Shown here: piece by piece, positions 47,796 through 59,420 of the stretch
Layout of the letters: every line of letters begins with the position of its first letter
Numbering within the stretch: position 1 is the first letter of the stretch
Assembly (NCBI GenBank): GCA_008973525.1
Contig: WACJ01000040.1
Span: 930,001-994,000, forward strand
Reading direction: 5' to 3'
DNA length: 64,000 nt
From: Stenopsyche tienmushanensis
Lineage: Eukaryota; Arthropoda; Insecta; Trichoptera; Stenopsychidae
Position numbers and translations under genes: made by a program
The notes under the pieces: model-generated
Told to the model about the DNA's origin: nothing
What the model saw: the letters and a program-made list of their open reading frames with translations, nothing else
Databases searched by the model: none

Positions 47796-50126
47796 TATTG
47801 AGTTGACATATAATAAACAAACAATCCTAGAAATCAATCATTTACACTTTGTAATATCATTTTCAATTGTTGTAGCATCTTGTGTTTAATATTCAAATGC
47901 GCGCGCATGCATTAGTCAATGAAAACGTGTCGAAATTATAGAAGGACCATATGTTCTTTGTAGCAGTATTTATTGGGTTAAGATTGTAAATATTTATTTT
48001 GATTTGTTTAAAGATGGTTACAAAATATACATCTGTTTTTTCAACAACAAAAAAAACTTAATAATAGCAAATCCATCCAGCTCCGCAAGCAAAGTGTTAA
48101 GAAGGTTAAATAATAAAATTTAGTGCTTGATAAATGGACTTAATTGTACTAATTGAATGATTTCATATATATTATGAATCTGAGGGTGAAAGGGTGTGTC
48201 ATTGTGATTGTATGTAATGAATATTTTTAACAAGTATGATTTCAACATCAAAAATTTGTACACGTTAAAAAACGATACATTGAACGATTAATCCAAAATG
48301 ATCAATTGATTCATATTGACGCACTACAAGATTGCACCATTTACAACAAGTCCCCAGTAATTGGTTGACATGACGGAGACATGTATTTCTTAAAATCGAT
48401 GATATGAGATTTATTCTGAATATGAACGCATGATCGCTCAATAAGATATTGACGATGTTATTTAACTGCAGAATCCTTGCTGTAATTTAATGCGTGGATT
48501 ATCTGTTAAAGTCGAAGGTTGACGTATACGTTGTTGGATTGTGGATTGCGAATTGATCGTGTATTTTAAAAGCATTGGTCTTTTATGTACGTCCGCATCG
48601 AAAGTCAATAATCGGACGTCATGGCAGTGAAAGGCAATCGACAATTGCTTCATAAATGAATTATTTTATTTTAGTTTTGTTTGATCTTTTTGCAATGGCT
48701 ACCACAAATGACAAGTGATTACGTGTGATGAAGAGTTGAAACAGTTACTTCTGGGCTTCCTGGCTTGCTGCAGGACCGGTCCTCCAGCTTCACCTGTCAC
48801 TTCCATCTCTTCAGGTGAAAGCCTTTTCATGTTGGCACCGACCTCCCGGATTATGTGGCTTTGGATCGCTTTTTTTTGTAAAGTAATATTTTGCACAAAA
48901 GATGGACATGTTATGACCATGTCGCTTCATCAAGGGCATCGCTGAAGAATTTAACACAAAGCTATTAAATTCGCATTTTTTGGATATCCAAAACAGCGTG
49001 AAATTACTGTCATTATGGATAAAAGCGCTGCCGTCGCTTAAGACTTCAAAATCGAAAAATAAAAACAGAATGACGCAGAGTCAAACGTTTCTTCGGCCTA
49101 AATCCTATAAGAAACAACCGGTTGCTACTTCAAAAAAAGAAAATATTCAGGTCACATTAGTCATGTAAAAATATCAATTATTGCTATTAGCATTAATAAT
49201 ATGATGTGGTAAAATAATGACATCAATAATACATACAAAAAATCCCATTGATATTTCATATCAGAACATCTAGGTCTGCATTGAGCCTTCGTCTTATCAA
49301 TGGCATCCTCAATGGCAATAGAAGCCTCAAATTTGATTTCACCGTCGATGCACTCTTATGCAACTGCACCAAGTTTAGAAATACGCATCTGTCACACAAA
49401 TTCTCAGATTAGATCTAAATAATGTAGGTCCATTCATCAACGCTATCATGTTTTAATGAAGCATCGTGATGTGCAGCTTTCGAACCATGATGCATCACTC
49501 TTGAGTAATATCATAGCCCGTTTCAGAAAAACACGGTAGCGATTGATTCGTTTAAGTAATGAACAGCCACACCTTGAGCATTTCGCAAGGAAAAATCATT
49601 AATATTGTCAAGGATCTAAGAATGAAACGCGTAACATGAGATTATTTTGGGAAACCCACCCATTGTCAAAGGAAAGACCTATACCTAATGGACATCGAAT
49701 CTATCATAAAAACGTTGATAAATGGACCATAGTTGTCACATATTTAAAATAGCTTTATATATACCATGATATTATTAATGTTGCCTTACAATGAAAATGA
49801 ATTCGCATTATTTATGGACTACAATAGGATAAATTGTTATTATTGAGGGTGGAAAAACGTTATATTTCATGGTGTGATTGTATCAAAACACTGATGATTT
49901 ACGTGGAAATAGATCTATTTAAATATGAAACTATTTACAAAAAACATCACGTTATACGTCACAAATAAGCTTGAATTCTAAAATATATGATATCATGCAT
50001 CGATATAGCAAACAGTAATTGCCAACCATTGAAAAGCGCTACAGTTTCTTTACCACATGGGTCAAATTGTTTACATCCTGTTCAGATTTAAATTAAGATC
50101 AAGTTATAGATCTTCTTCTATATAAA
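47796..50126. other. No recognised gene
   Basis: Several 60-76 codon frames at 48462-49168 on both strands; none has a domain I recognise. The region around 48700-48900 has even base composition. Confidence 0.4.
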
Positions 50127-50400
50127 AGAGGGCTTCAAACTGGAACTGAGCTTAAAATCGATAACCGGTAAACTCGTAATTTTGGACGGAATAAAAACCG
50201 AAACTGTACCGATACGAAAATATCATCTTTTTCGGTTAGGTATACGTCTCAATGATTCTTATACAGTATTTGTTTTATAATGTTCATCTATTTATTCTAT
50301 ACATATTACTCCAATCCTATTCTTCACACATTTTTGAGATAGAGTAAATTCGACAATATTATTCATGTAGAATACTTTATTATAAAAGAAGATGCTAACC
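50127..50400 (+). mobile_element. ACCGGT-rich hAT-like repeat, partial
   Basis: Begins GGGCTTCAAACTGGAAC and ATAACCGGTAAACTCG, like the left end of the element at 38604. Further on it shares the CGACAATATTATTCATGTAG segment with that copy's interior. The right end is missing. Confidence 0.5.
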
Positions 50401-50437
50401 AATAGTAACCAACAACTTACATTCAATTAATCCTGGA

Positions 50438-51332
50438 AATCCAATCCTGGAATCCCGGACAGTTTTAGGTGCTCATGAATCCCGGGATTAGTAAAAATAA
50501 TCCAGAAAAATTCGGGATTGAAATTTTTATCTAACAAAAATAGTTCACCTCACCAGCACGATAAAGGCTACTAAATCGAGACATTCCCGCCGAAATCTGG
50601 ACGCTTGGAAACAGTGGCGTAACTTCTAATTGGGGAGCTTAGGCGACGCCTAGGGGCAGTAACTGTCTGATCTATGTATACATATATACCAGCGCTTCAT
50701 GCAGTCCGCGGACCCCCTCTTAAGCAAAATTTCTTTCGCTCTTGAACAATTTTTTTTCCGTAGACCTCATCCCAACCCTTGTGACTTAATTTTTTAAATA
50801 AACAAACATTTTTTGGTCAAAATAAATATAATTTTCTTATAACGTTTTCTGTATAGTCACAAAAATATCTTGTTCAACTACGGAAAAATGTTTTTTTATG
50901 TCTTCGCGGACCCCCGGAAATGGCTCGCGGACCCCCAGGGGTCCGCGGACCCCTATTTAAGAACCGCTGACATATACAGTACATATATGTTTATCAAATT
51001 GTTATATTAAACTTTCTATACCGGTGATGTATTTACTACACCTCGACTCTAATAATGGGAATATCGATATGAAATATAATAGATACGGGGTTCAGAATTT
51101 TTGTATTCCTCCGTAATATAATAACGAATCACATCAAAGTATTATAGCATATAAGTATTTATCTGCAGCGACGGAAATAAATAATTTGTCGGGAAATCGG
51201 GAATTTTGCGAGTTTTAGTCCGTGTCGATAGGAATTTTATCAGTCACATCGATGCTGTTATACGAAAATAGGGGCTCATGCGGTCATTTTTGAAATTCCG
51301 GGATCGAAATTTTGGCTTGGGAATGGATTACC
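50438..51332 (+). mobile_element. hAT-1 copy with both ends, interrupted by a hAT MITE
   Basis: Left end GGAAATCCAATCCTGGAATC then ACAGTTTTAGGTGCTCATGA. Right end TTTTGGCTTGGGAATGGATT then ACCTA, a mutated GGATTCCCTA. The order from left end to right end is complete except that the transposase remnant is absent: the core joins the right terminal region through a GTTATACGAAAATAGGGGCT segment. A 280-bp hAT MITE is inserted at 50690-50969. It is the best copy for defining element order. Confidence 0.83.
50690..50969 (-). mobile_element. hAT MITE nested in hAT-1 (second copy)
   Basis: Ends CAGCGCTTCATGCAG and, reverse-complemented, CAGCGGTTCTTAAATAGG. Flanking 8-mers ATATATAC and ACATATAC give an 8-bp target duplication with one mismatch. 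GGTCCGCG motifs cluster at both ends. It is inserted in the same orientation relative to its host hAT-1 as the 30.0 kb copy, about 15-20 bases away in host coordinates. Confidence 0.87.
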
Positions 51333-53410
51333 TATTCGTGAAGTTGAAAATATTGTAAATCTTTGTATATTTTAACGCAAACTTGAACCAGTCTCTATAA
51401 CAGTAAATTGTGTGTCCACTTAAATTAAAAAGATTTATAAGCCGGTAGTCAATTTTTGCATTCAAATTTAAATATTTTTTTCCATTGGGGGGCACCTAAT
51501 CTGAGTTATAAGTAAGACCTCCTACTGCTTAATTTTACCCCCGACCGTGTAAAATACGACACTTTAACAAACAAATCAATATTTTACAAATGTAAAAAAT
51601 GGCAAATAAATAGCAAAAAATAAATTAAATTAAAATATTTGAATAGTTAAAAAAAACACACATTTCAAGCTATTTTTAATGTCTTAACCCTATAAATACG
51701 GGCCGCACAGATCTGTAATTCTCATCACATTTACTCAAACGTAATATTTGACGAAAATGGAATTAAATCAAAAATTATCGATAGGTTTCATTGGATCAAA
51801 ATTGCAACTTAAAATTTGTACGCACATATTTTTAAGAGCATTTGCCGATGCTTTTGGCAGATTTGATTTTACATTAATTTCACAATACATTGGATACCGC
51901 TTGGTGTTGGTCTGTTCATTGCTGGAATTAATGTGATGACTAGTATGTCCACATTTCAAAACTGAGCAAATTTTTCATTTGCAATATATCTTCTGACAGA
52001 TCGATGCCCTCGTTTGATCAAGACGATAACCGCTCTTGCTGAAAACGTTCTTGTAAACGTTGCACTTGGATTACTAGGTCACACCAGCGATTCTTGGCGC
52101 TCAGCAAAACGCTATGGTGGCTATTTAATTTCGCCTATTGGTGAATATCTGCAAACGGTCAACGCTTTGGATGGATTCGTGACCAAAATCACGTAGGCAC
52201 TCGGAATGTTACTAAAAGTATTAATTTTGGCCATTTGTAAAATTTGCATGAACTATGATGGCGAAGAATTGGCAACAGTCATGACTCGTCATTTTGCCTA
52301 GCATATTGTCGTCAAGCGGACGTAGTCGCTCCATTGAACATCTTCAATCTACCGTGAAAGTATTCTATGAAAGCTGTCGTTTGGAGGATCAAACGACGAG
52401 CTGAAGAATTTATAGCATTCGCCACAAACGTCGATGATTGACATCCACTATCTCGTATTTGAAGAAAATTGTACTAAATGATCTTTCACATTAGTAGCGC
52501 CACGCGTATTTGCTGACGTGGTCAAATGTTTGCAGATTTAATCAATAATACACATCGCTAATCATCTTTTCGTTAACATTAAATCATGCCAAATTAAATA
52601 AAAAAGACATTCTTATCCCGTAAGAACAAAAATTCCATTTAATCTAAATTCCAGACCTGATTTATAAATCCTTCAACTTGTCATCCAAACAATTCATATA
52701 CGGATCAATCACGCGCATAAAATATCATATCATCATTCCAAAAATATCCATTGCACCAAACAATTTAATCGATTGAGCCAATTATGGCAATTAATCAGTG
52801 TTAATTCGTATTGCGGCCAAAATTAATTTTCGCAATTGGCGTAAATAATTTCATTTTATTTATTCGAGCCAGCAAGGACGACTGCTGGATGCTAACGACC
52901 TCAAATAGTGTTAAACAACAGAAGCGCACAAGATTGTAATGTAATGTGTTTTACTAGTACAGATCCTTGGAAACCAGGTTTATTTATGAACCTCAGTAAA
53001 CATTTTTTCTTTTGCTTCTTATTAACCCATTTGTCGTGTTGCAATTTAAATAGCATCCTTTCAGAGCAAAATAAACGCAGGAGCTGTGTTATTCAACGGA
53101 ACAAGATGTGTTGTTTGCACTATTTTAGCATAAATTACAATATCATCTCTGAACTGAAATCATTTGAATAATTTCGTTCTTTCAGATGTAAAATTTCGTA
53201 TCCTCTCATTGCCACAATTGTGATAAATTACAAACGTACAGCAAAACTCCCTATACAATTTTATTGGGGTAAAAAGAAATTTGTGTTGGTCCTGAAAAGA
53301 AGAAAATGCGTAAAAAAAAACTTACTTTTAAGAATTTTTTTATAACACTATTTTGATTTTAGAAATTTTATTTCTTGATTATTATTAATGAAATTTTAAG
53401 ACATTAAAAA
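51333..53410. other. No recognised gene
   Basis: Frames at 51748-51936 and 52014-52196 (+) have fairly even composition and read like protein for short spans, with stops between. This may be a decayed coding sequence of unknown origin. Nothing else recognised. Confidence 0.4.
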
Positions 53411-53928
53411 TGATTGAAAAGTGTTTCGTCGTTTAGTCTGGATCTGATTTTGGTGGCCAAGTAACCTGCTCCTGAAAATGTACGCTCAGCCTCCACAAAT
53501 TATTTTTTCTCGTCGCTGCAGATGAATAATTATATACTATAATACTTTGATGTGATTCGTAATTATATTACGGAGGAATACAAAAATTTTGAACCCCGTA
53601 TCTATTATATTTCATATAAATAATCCCATTATTAGAATCGAGGTGTAGTAAATACATCACCGGTAGGGAAAGGTTAATATATCAATTTGCATAGACAGTT
53701 ACTGCCCCTACGCGTAGCGTAAGTTCACCAATGATTAGTTACATCAATGTTTCCAAGCGTCCAGATTTCGACGGGAATGTCTCGATTTAATAGCCTTCAT
53801 CGTGCTGGTGAGGTGTATTATTTTTGTTAGATAAAAATTTCAATCCTGAATTTTTCGGGATTGTGTTTACTAATCCCGGGATTTATGAGTACCTAAAACT
53901 GTCCGAGATCCCGGGATTGGCTTCCCTA
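53411..53928 (-). mobile_element. hAT-1 copy with left end and transposase tail
   Basis: Read on the minus strand, it begins with terminus TAGGGAAGCCAATCCCGGGA (53928 downward) and runs through the left subterminal region and core. The core then joins directly to a transposase C-terminal remnant. The ATATACATATATA tract is deleted. The right terminus is lost. Confidence 0.82.
53420..53487 (-). pseudogene. hAT transposase C-terminal fragment, best preserved
   Basis: Reads ERTFSGAGYLATKIRSRL and then NDETL: the hAT dimerisation signature Glu-Arg-x-Phe-Ser-x-Ala-Gly followed by the Arg-Ser-x-Leu block. It is the most family-like version in the window. Compared with the 8.5 kb remnant it differs at several residues (SGAGYLAT against SAASCLAS), so the two copies derive from diverged transposase genes. 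Upstream coding is replaced by the repeat core. Confidence 0.82.
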
Positions 53929-54437
53929 ATTCTGTCACAAATTTAGGCGAAATATCTATGCTTCCATGAGAATAGTACAAAAACAATGCAAATTATTGAA
54001 ATGCTTCATAAAAATGTATAACACTATTTATATCTCTTCCAAGAAGATTGTCAGCGAAGCATAACAAAGCTCATCTGTTAAATAACAGGATGCTAATAAA
54101 ATTTAAAAAAAACATGATTTTCAAATGACGGTCATAAGTTGACTCACGGTTCAATTTAATAAATCTTGAGTATTGAGTATTATCACGTAAAAAGATTTAT
54201 GTGTGTTTGTTATTTTAAAAGTTATGGCAATTTATGTAAATATACATTTTTTAAGCGCGGCATTGAACGGTTGCCCGTGTCAGAAGGGAAACGCGCGCGA
54301 AGTGTCCCCGCACGTAATGTGTTAATACTACAGATCTCCAAAATCGGTTAGTACGATATAAATAAATTTAAAAAACTATGTAGGAAGCTCTAAATTATCT
54401 GATAACAATATTTCTGATATTGAAACCACCCTAAATT
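53929..54437. other. No recognised gene
   Basis: AT-rich; nothing recognised. Confidence 0.45.
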
Positions 54438-54445
54438 AATCTTCT

Positions 54446-54822
54446 TCTAATATATAAAAATGAATTGGGTTTTGTTCGTTCGAAATGTGCTGCCATACCG
54501 TACATCGGATTGCAATAAAACTTTGTCCACTTATTACTAAGAATTTCGCAAGTAGTATAGGTATAATCTAATATATAAAAATCAATGTTTGTTTGTCCGT
54601 ATTTAATGCGCTGCCATACCGTTTATTCGATTGCGATAAAACTTTTCCAACTTATTGTTTGCACTTTTTCAAACAATATAGGTAAAGTATAATTAACTTA
54701 TAGTAGATCTTATATATAAAAATCAATGTTTGTATGTTTGTTAATATTTATAATAAAACCAACAAACGATATTTTTAGAATTATTACTTTTGTAGCGGCA
54801 ACGCGCTGTGTATCGGCTAGTA
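54446..54822 (+). mobile_element. Helitron-like cluster: three 5' ends, one 3' end
   Basis: Three successive copies of a TCTAATATATAAAAATSAAT-type start lie at 54446, 54567 and 54718. Each is followed by a GTTTGT-rich stretch, and the first two also by a GCTGCCATACCG segment. The last unit ends in GCAACGCGCTGTGTATCGGC then TAGT at 54822. A TCT-TATATATAAAA start with a GC-rich hairpin-like end finishing CTAGT is typical of Helitron-type non-autonomous elements in arthropods. No transposase is present. The tandem 5' ends suggest truncated units stacked side by side. Confidence 0.6.
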
Positions 54823-56759
54823 TAATAATATTTTTACGATCAAATTAAATACTTAATAAAATATTTCTATAATAAGAGCAATTTGTATTGAATTTATGAA
54901 AACACATTATCGCTGTCGCCAACGGTTAGGTATACATATTATAAGGGCGAAGCTTATTATCGCATGCGGCTAAAGCTCGTCGGACCCACCGGGAGCTTTC
55001 CGATAAAGCTCACATCAAGCCATTAAATACTTTCGTATTGTGACACACTGACAGACGATGATGATGAAATTACAATAATCATGATTGATCGGCTGTCGCC
55101 ACATGTCGAAGAAAATATGTGCCATAAGGTTTCCAGGTTACTTTTAAATCCAAAGACAACACCCATACATCATATGCACCACGCTTTTTAAAAATCGTCG
55201 ATCAGGTTTCGAAGCAGCATCTCGCTGTACTCTGCAGTCGGACACGATCTGGTAATTCTAAAAACATAAATCTCCAGTGGAATAAGCCCCACCTGCTGAC
55301 AGATAACGTCTTGATTTACGTCCCGATCTAGCACCGGTCAAATGTTACATCGTTTACGTGGCAACAAGTGTTAAATTACATCTTCTGTACTACGAGCATG
55401 CACCGTGAATAATTCGATGATGAGTCCATTATTCCGGGGGCCGTAAATCACCATCGAAAATATGCGGCTTAATTAATTGCATCGGAACAATTAAATCGTT
55501 GGCTAAATTTTAAATAGGCTCTTGACGCATGGTAGCTATTGATGCTGTGATTTACGATTTAATAATAGATTTTATGGAGATGTTCACGTGCTTATGGTAT
55601 TAAATTTTATTGCCCATGAATCAAATCGCAATAAACCTGTTGTTTCGACAGTTCAAATCCGAATAGAACAATTATTCCGGCAATCAGGTCAATTCTTATA
55701 ACGTCCTATTTGTGGTGCTTTATTGGGCTTTACGATTCATTTATGGGCCACTATGTAATTTTTGAACACTTGCTCCGTGAAATTATTGGGTTATTATTCT
55801 GGACAATTGGGACCATTGACACATTAGGCCATATGGCTTGTGTCGTTTATGGTTTGAGTTATTATTGTTATGTCAGAGAAATTATCATACAATATGAAAT
55901 GCAGGTGATGTGTACCTTTATTGAGTTTATTCTTTGATTAACATAATAATAAGCGACATAACAATATTTGGTTACACGAGAAACCATTTATGATATGTTC
56001 AAACATATCCTGATTAATCAATTTTAACCCTTTCCATTATTACCCCATCAAATTAAAATAAACGATAATTGCATCAAAAGCATTGTTATATGACTCATTG
56101 CTGAAGACTGGACTCATCTCCACGGGAAACTCTTATAGTATGTGGGAATTTTCATATGATGATTTTAAATTATTATCATCAGCCCGAATGAGTAAGTTGT
56201 GTGTTTGTCTGTCTGTTCATTATTAACACTTTCGCGCGCGATTACCGTCAATACCATCGTCATCTACTCGTTGCATGAATCCAAATGACGGTGATATTCA
56301 TAAGCACCTAAGAATACTTAAACCATCACTAGAACACACAATGAGGGTCACAGAGATAAGACCGTACTTTTATAGCCGTCAAATCATTTATCGTCAAGTA
56401 AATCGATCCACACGTTTTTTTAATGCGTTATTTATACTTTTTAGGAATTTTCAACCATTGAATTTTTTTTATAATAAAATTATTTAAACTATCGCTAATA
56501 CACACAATGAGGGATCGTTTACCAAAAAAAAAATACAATTTACAAAAGAAAAAAATCACAAAAAATAGTATAATAAAAAAATCGTTATGAAAATAAGAAA
56601 GGCAATTTCCACTACATAGAGGAAGATATTTTGGGCAGGTTTTTGATGTGGTATAAAATCCACGCATTAGATACTGCCATGTCTAGCAAATGGAATATTA
56701 TTTTTTTATACCACCGAATTGTTTTTCGGGGGCACGAATAATATACGAGTTGGTCTGAC
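54823..56759. other. No recognised gene
   Basis: Frames of 70-75 codons at 55710 and 56275 (+) have no motif. Nothing else recognised. Confidence 0.45.
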
Positions 56760-57200
56760 CAGGGCCGTAACAAGGGCGTGGCAAAGCAGGCGCCCGCCAT
56801 GGGCGCAACTGGGCTTGGGCGCAAAGCGTAGAATACCGACCCGGTCGAGAGTTGCGCGTGGTTTTTATTTTATTCAACAATTCTACTTTACATGAACCAA
56901 CACTGATTAACTCTATCGTTTTTATAATATATACTCAAGTTATCTAATCCCGCTTTTAGTCGTTGTCGTTATGTTCAGGTATGGCATCCGATCGCGAGGC
57001 GCTCATTCGCCATATCAGTGGTCCGAAAAGCGGACCGATTGAGCATACAAACCTTATCGGTCACTCCGTCCTCTTTTAGAGCCTTTTGCGACATTTTCTA
57101 TTCATCTATACGATCGCGGAAGCAACGTAGCGTCTTAACACTTTCAATCATAGTATTTTTTACAACAGTAACCGCCATTTATACGTTAGGACGGGTAGGA
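56760..57200 (+). mobile_element. hAT-2 copy, left end intact
   Basis: Starts CAGGGCCGTAACAAGGGCGT, then GGCGCAACTGGGCTTGGGCG, the ACATGAACCAACACTGATTA segment, the core hairpin (GTGGTCCGAAAAGCGGACCG) and GCAACGTAGCGTCTTAACAC. It ends near CGTTAGGACGGGTAGG. Right terminus missing. Confidence 0.78.
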
Positions 57201-58707
57201 GGTTTATATGCACATGCATTCACAGATGTGCTGCAGCGACGAAGGGATTGACGGTTACCGTGCGCGAAAGCGTTAAATGCTTGTTGAAAAGGTGTTTACG
57301 GGTTAAAATCTTGATTTGAAAAAATATTTCGAGATTATCCTCAATTGGTAAGTTTTTTGAACATTAATTTATAATCAGAGCCCTTATAATACTTGATTTT
57401 AATGCACGTATATGATTTTAGATACGACTACTATTTGAAATATATCATTCGAATATCATATTTATGTATATGATGCTGCGAGCGAATGGATAGTGCGTGC
57501 ATGTACATGTGAACATGTCTTTATGAGCGTGTATGCGGGGCCTGAAAGAGCCGGTCCGTACGTCCACCATAGTAAAAATTGTTTTAAATTCGTTCTTGAA
57601 GAAATTTTTCTTAAAAAATCTAGCCCATAATTGGAATATTATAATGAGTTGTTGAAATATTGATACATTCTGTTATGGAGCCACCTGTAACCGATGGATA
57701 TGGAAATAAATTATCAATACTATATTGAATAAAAAAAATGGCAAATCAATTTTTTTTCAGGATATTATCTCGAATGAAATTTATTGGCTAATACCAGATG
57801 GAAAGGTTAAGCGTCAAAATCTTTCATAATACGCCGTCAATTTATTCATCTTTTATCTCCATTACATTTTCTTGCTTAATTTATAGGCGTTAATAAAATA
57901 CATTATTATCCTTCACAAGGAAGCAGCTTGGTAGGCGACCCCATTCATATGAAAAATATAATTTATTACGACGAAATGTCGTAACTCGATCCTTGAAGCC
58001 TCGGACAGTTGACCGTCCTACTCAGCGTCCTCATACATATTCCCGACTTCTTCATCCGGGCCATCGGTTCGATTTCAAAACGCCAATCAATCATCGCAGG
58101 GCATTCATCTGTCGAAAACAAATTGACGTTTCGACATCCGGTCCGGTCGCATCGTCGAAGAATTGAGTCGTTACTTCTGTATTCCGTTTTTGAGCAGATC
58201 AATGATTGACCGGTGGAGCGGTCAGAGCATGCGACTTCGGCCTGACTGCCGTCGATAAATCTGCCGTTGACAAATGAAACGAGAAACCAAAAGTGATCGG
58301 CAATAAAAATTATCATTGCCAGGCTCCCCCAAAAAACACATTAATAAATATGTGAATGAATGTGGAATTAATCAAATTCGTATGCTGCTGTGCTGCTTCT
58401 CCATAAAGAGATTTTTATGGACTCGATACGTCAATTGTTATTAAAACGGGATGTAAGTTTATGATAATGTTGCGTCATAAATGTACGAGTGATTTATTTC
58501 ATTTATATTGCATGACTTCCTGATATTGTATTTATTTCGATACAGCATATCATATATCGGCATGATCATTGGCGTTTATGACCGAAGAAGTGATGGTGTT
58601 TTTATATTGCAAAAAATCCGAATCAAATACTCGATATGTAGAGATTTGCGAGTTGGATGGCGCTCACGGCGTGGAGCGTCCGATGTTGGGTGCAATTCAC
58701 TTACATA
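57201..58707. other. No recognised gene
   Basis: A 116-codon frame at 57966-58316 (-) and a shorter one opposite have even composition but no recognised domain. Confidence 0.4.
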
Positions 58708-59420
58708 ACCTATTATATCTGACAAAATTGGGCTACATCGATCGTTCAGATGTGTGGCTTCCTCATGAACTGACTGACTCTAATAAACTTCAGCATATTT
58801 CAATATGCGATCTTCTTCTCCAACGACATAATAGCCAATATTTTTTGAAGAGACTTGTCACTGGAGATGAAAGTTGGATACTCTATGAGAATATCTAACG
58901 TAAACGGTCTTGGACCAAGGGTACAGAAGCTTTAACTGTAACTAAACCTGGCCTACATCAAAAAAAAGATTTGCTATGCATTTGGTGGGACTGGAAGGGG
59001 GTAGTTTATTATGAGCTGCTTCAGCAAGGTGAAACGATCGATTTAACAAAATATTGTTTCCAACTAGACAATCTAAAGGATGCAATTGCCAGAAAACGAC
59101 CAGAATTAGCGAACAGACGAGGCGTTGTTTTTCATGACGATAACGCCAGACCTCATGTGTCTTTGCTCGTTAGAAATAAATGATTATCATTTGACTGGGA
59201 TGTTTTAGCTCATCCTCCATACTCTCCGGATATTGCTCCTTCAGATTATGATTTATTTCTTTCATTGAAAAATTCTTTACGTGGTAAAAAATTTAATTCA
59301 AAAAATGATATAAAAATATACCTTGATCAATATTTTGCCAAGAAACCTGGGAAATTTTGGCAAGAAGGCATTATGAGGCTTCCGGAGAGATGGAGAAATA
59401 AGAGAAGGGATAAAAAAAAG
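58708..59420 (+). pseudogene. Mariner transposase, third lineage A copy (both ends lost)
   Basis: Starts abruptly at LTKLGYIDRSDVWLPHEL without the terminal repeat and ends after IMRLPERWRNKRRD without the right repeat. In between, LVTGDESWILYENI carries the first catalytic Asp. A TAA at 58897-58899 and a TGA at 59181-59183 break the frame. CIWWDWKGVVYYELL, FHDDNARPHVSLLV (His of the HDN block changed to Asp) and LAHPPYSPDIAPSDYDL carry the rest. It retains the GDES-W block and the tail that the 44.9 kb copy lacks or has changed, so the two copies decayed independently. Confidence 0.87.

Noticed and set aside
56230..56290. Minus-strand DDDGIDGN-type stretch as a possible FGF first-exon end
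   Set aside because: Stops soon after and lacks the upstream core pattern.
57966..58316. First FGF exon, tested here because the minus-strand frame contains an IDGS stretch
   Set aside because: The preceding residues lack the Leu-Tyr-Cys and hydrophobic pattern of FGF strand 1-3, and no phase-1 donor follows. The first exon remains unidentified.
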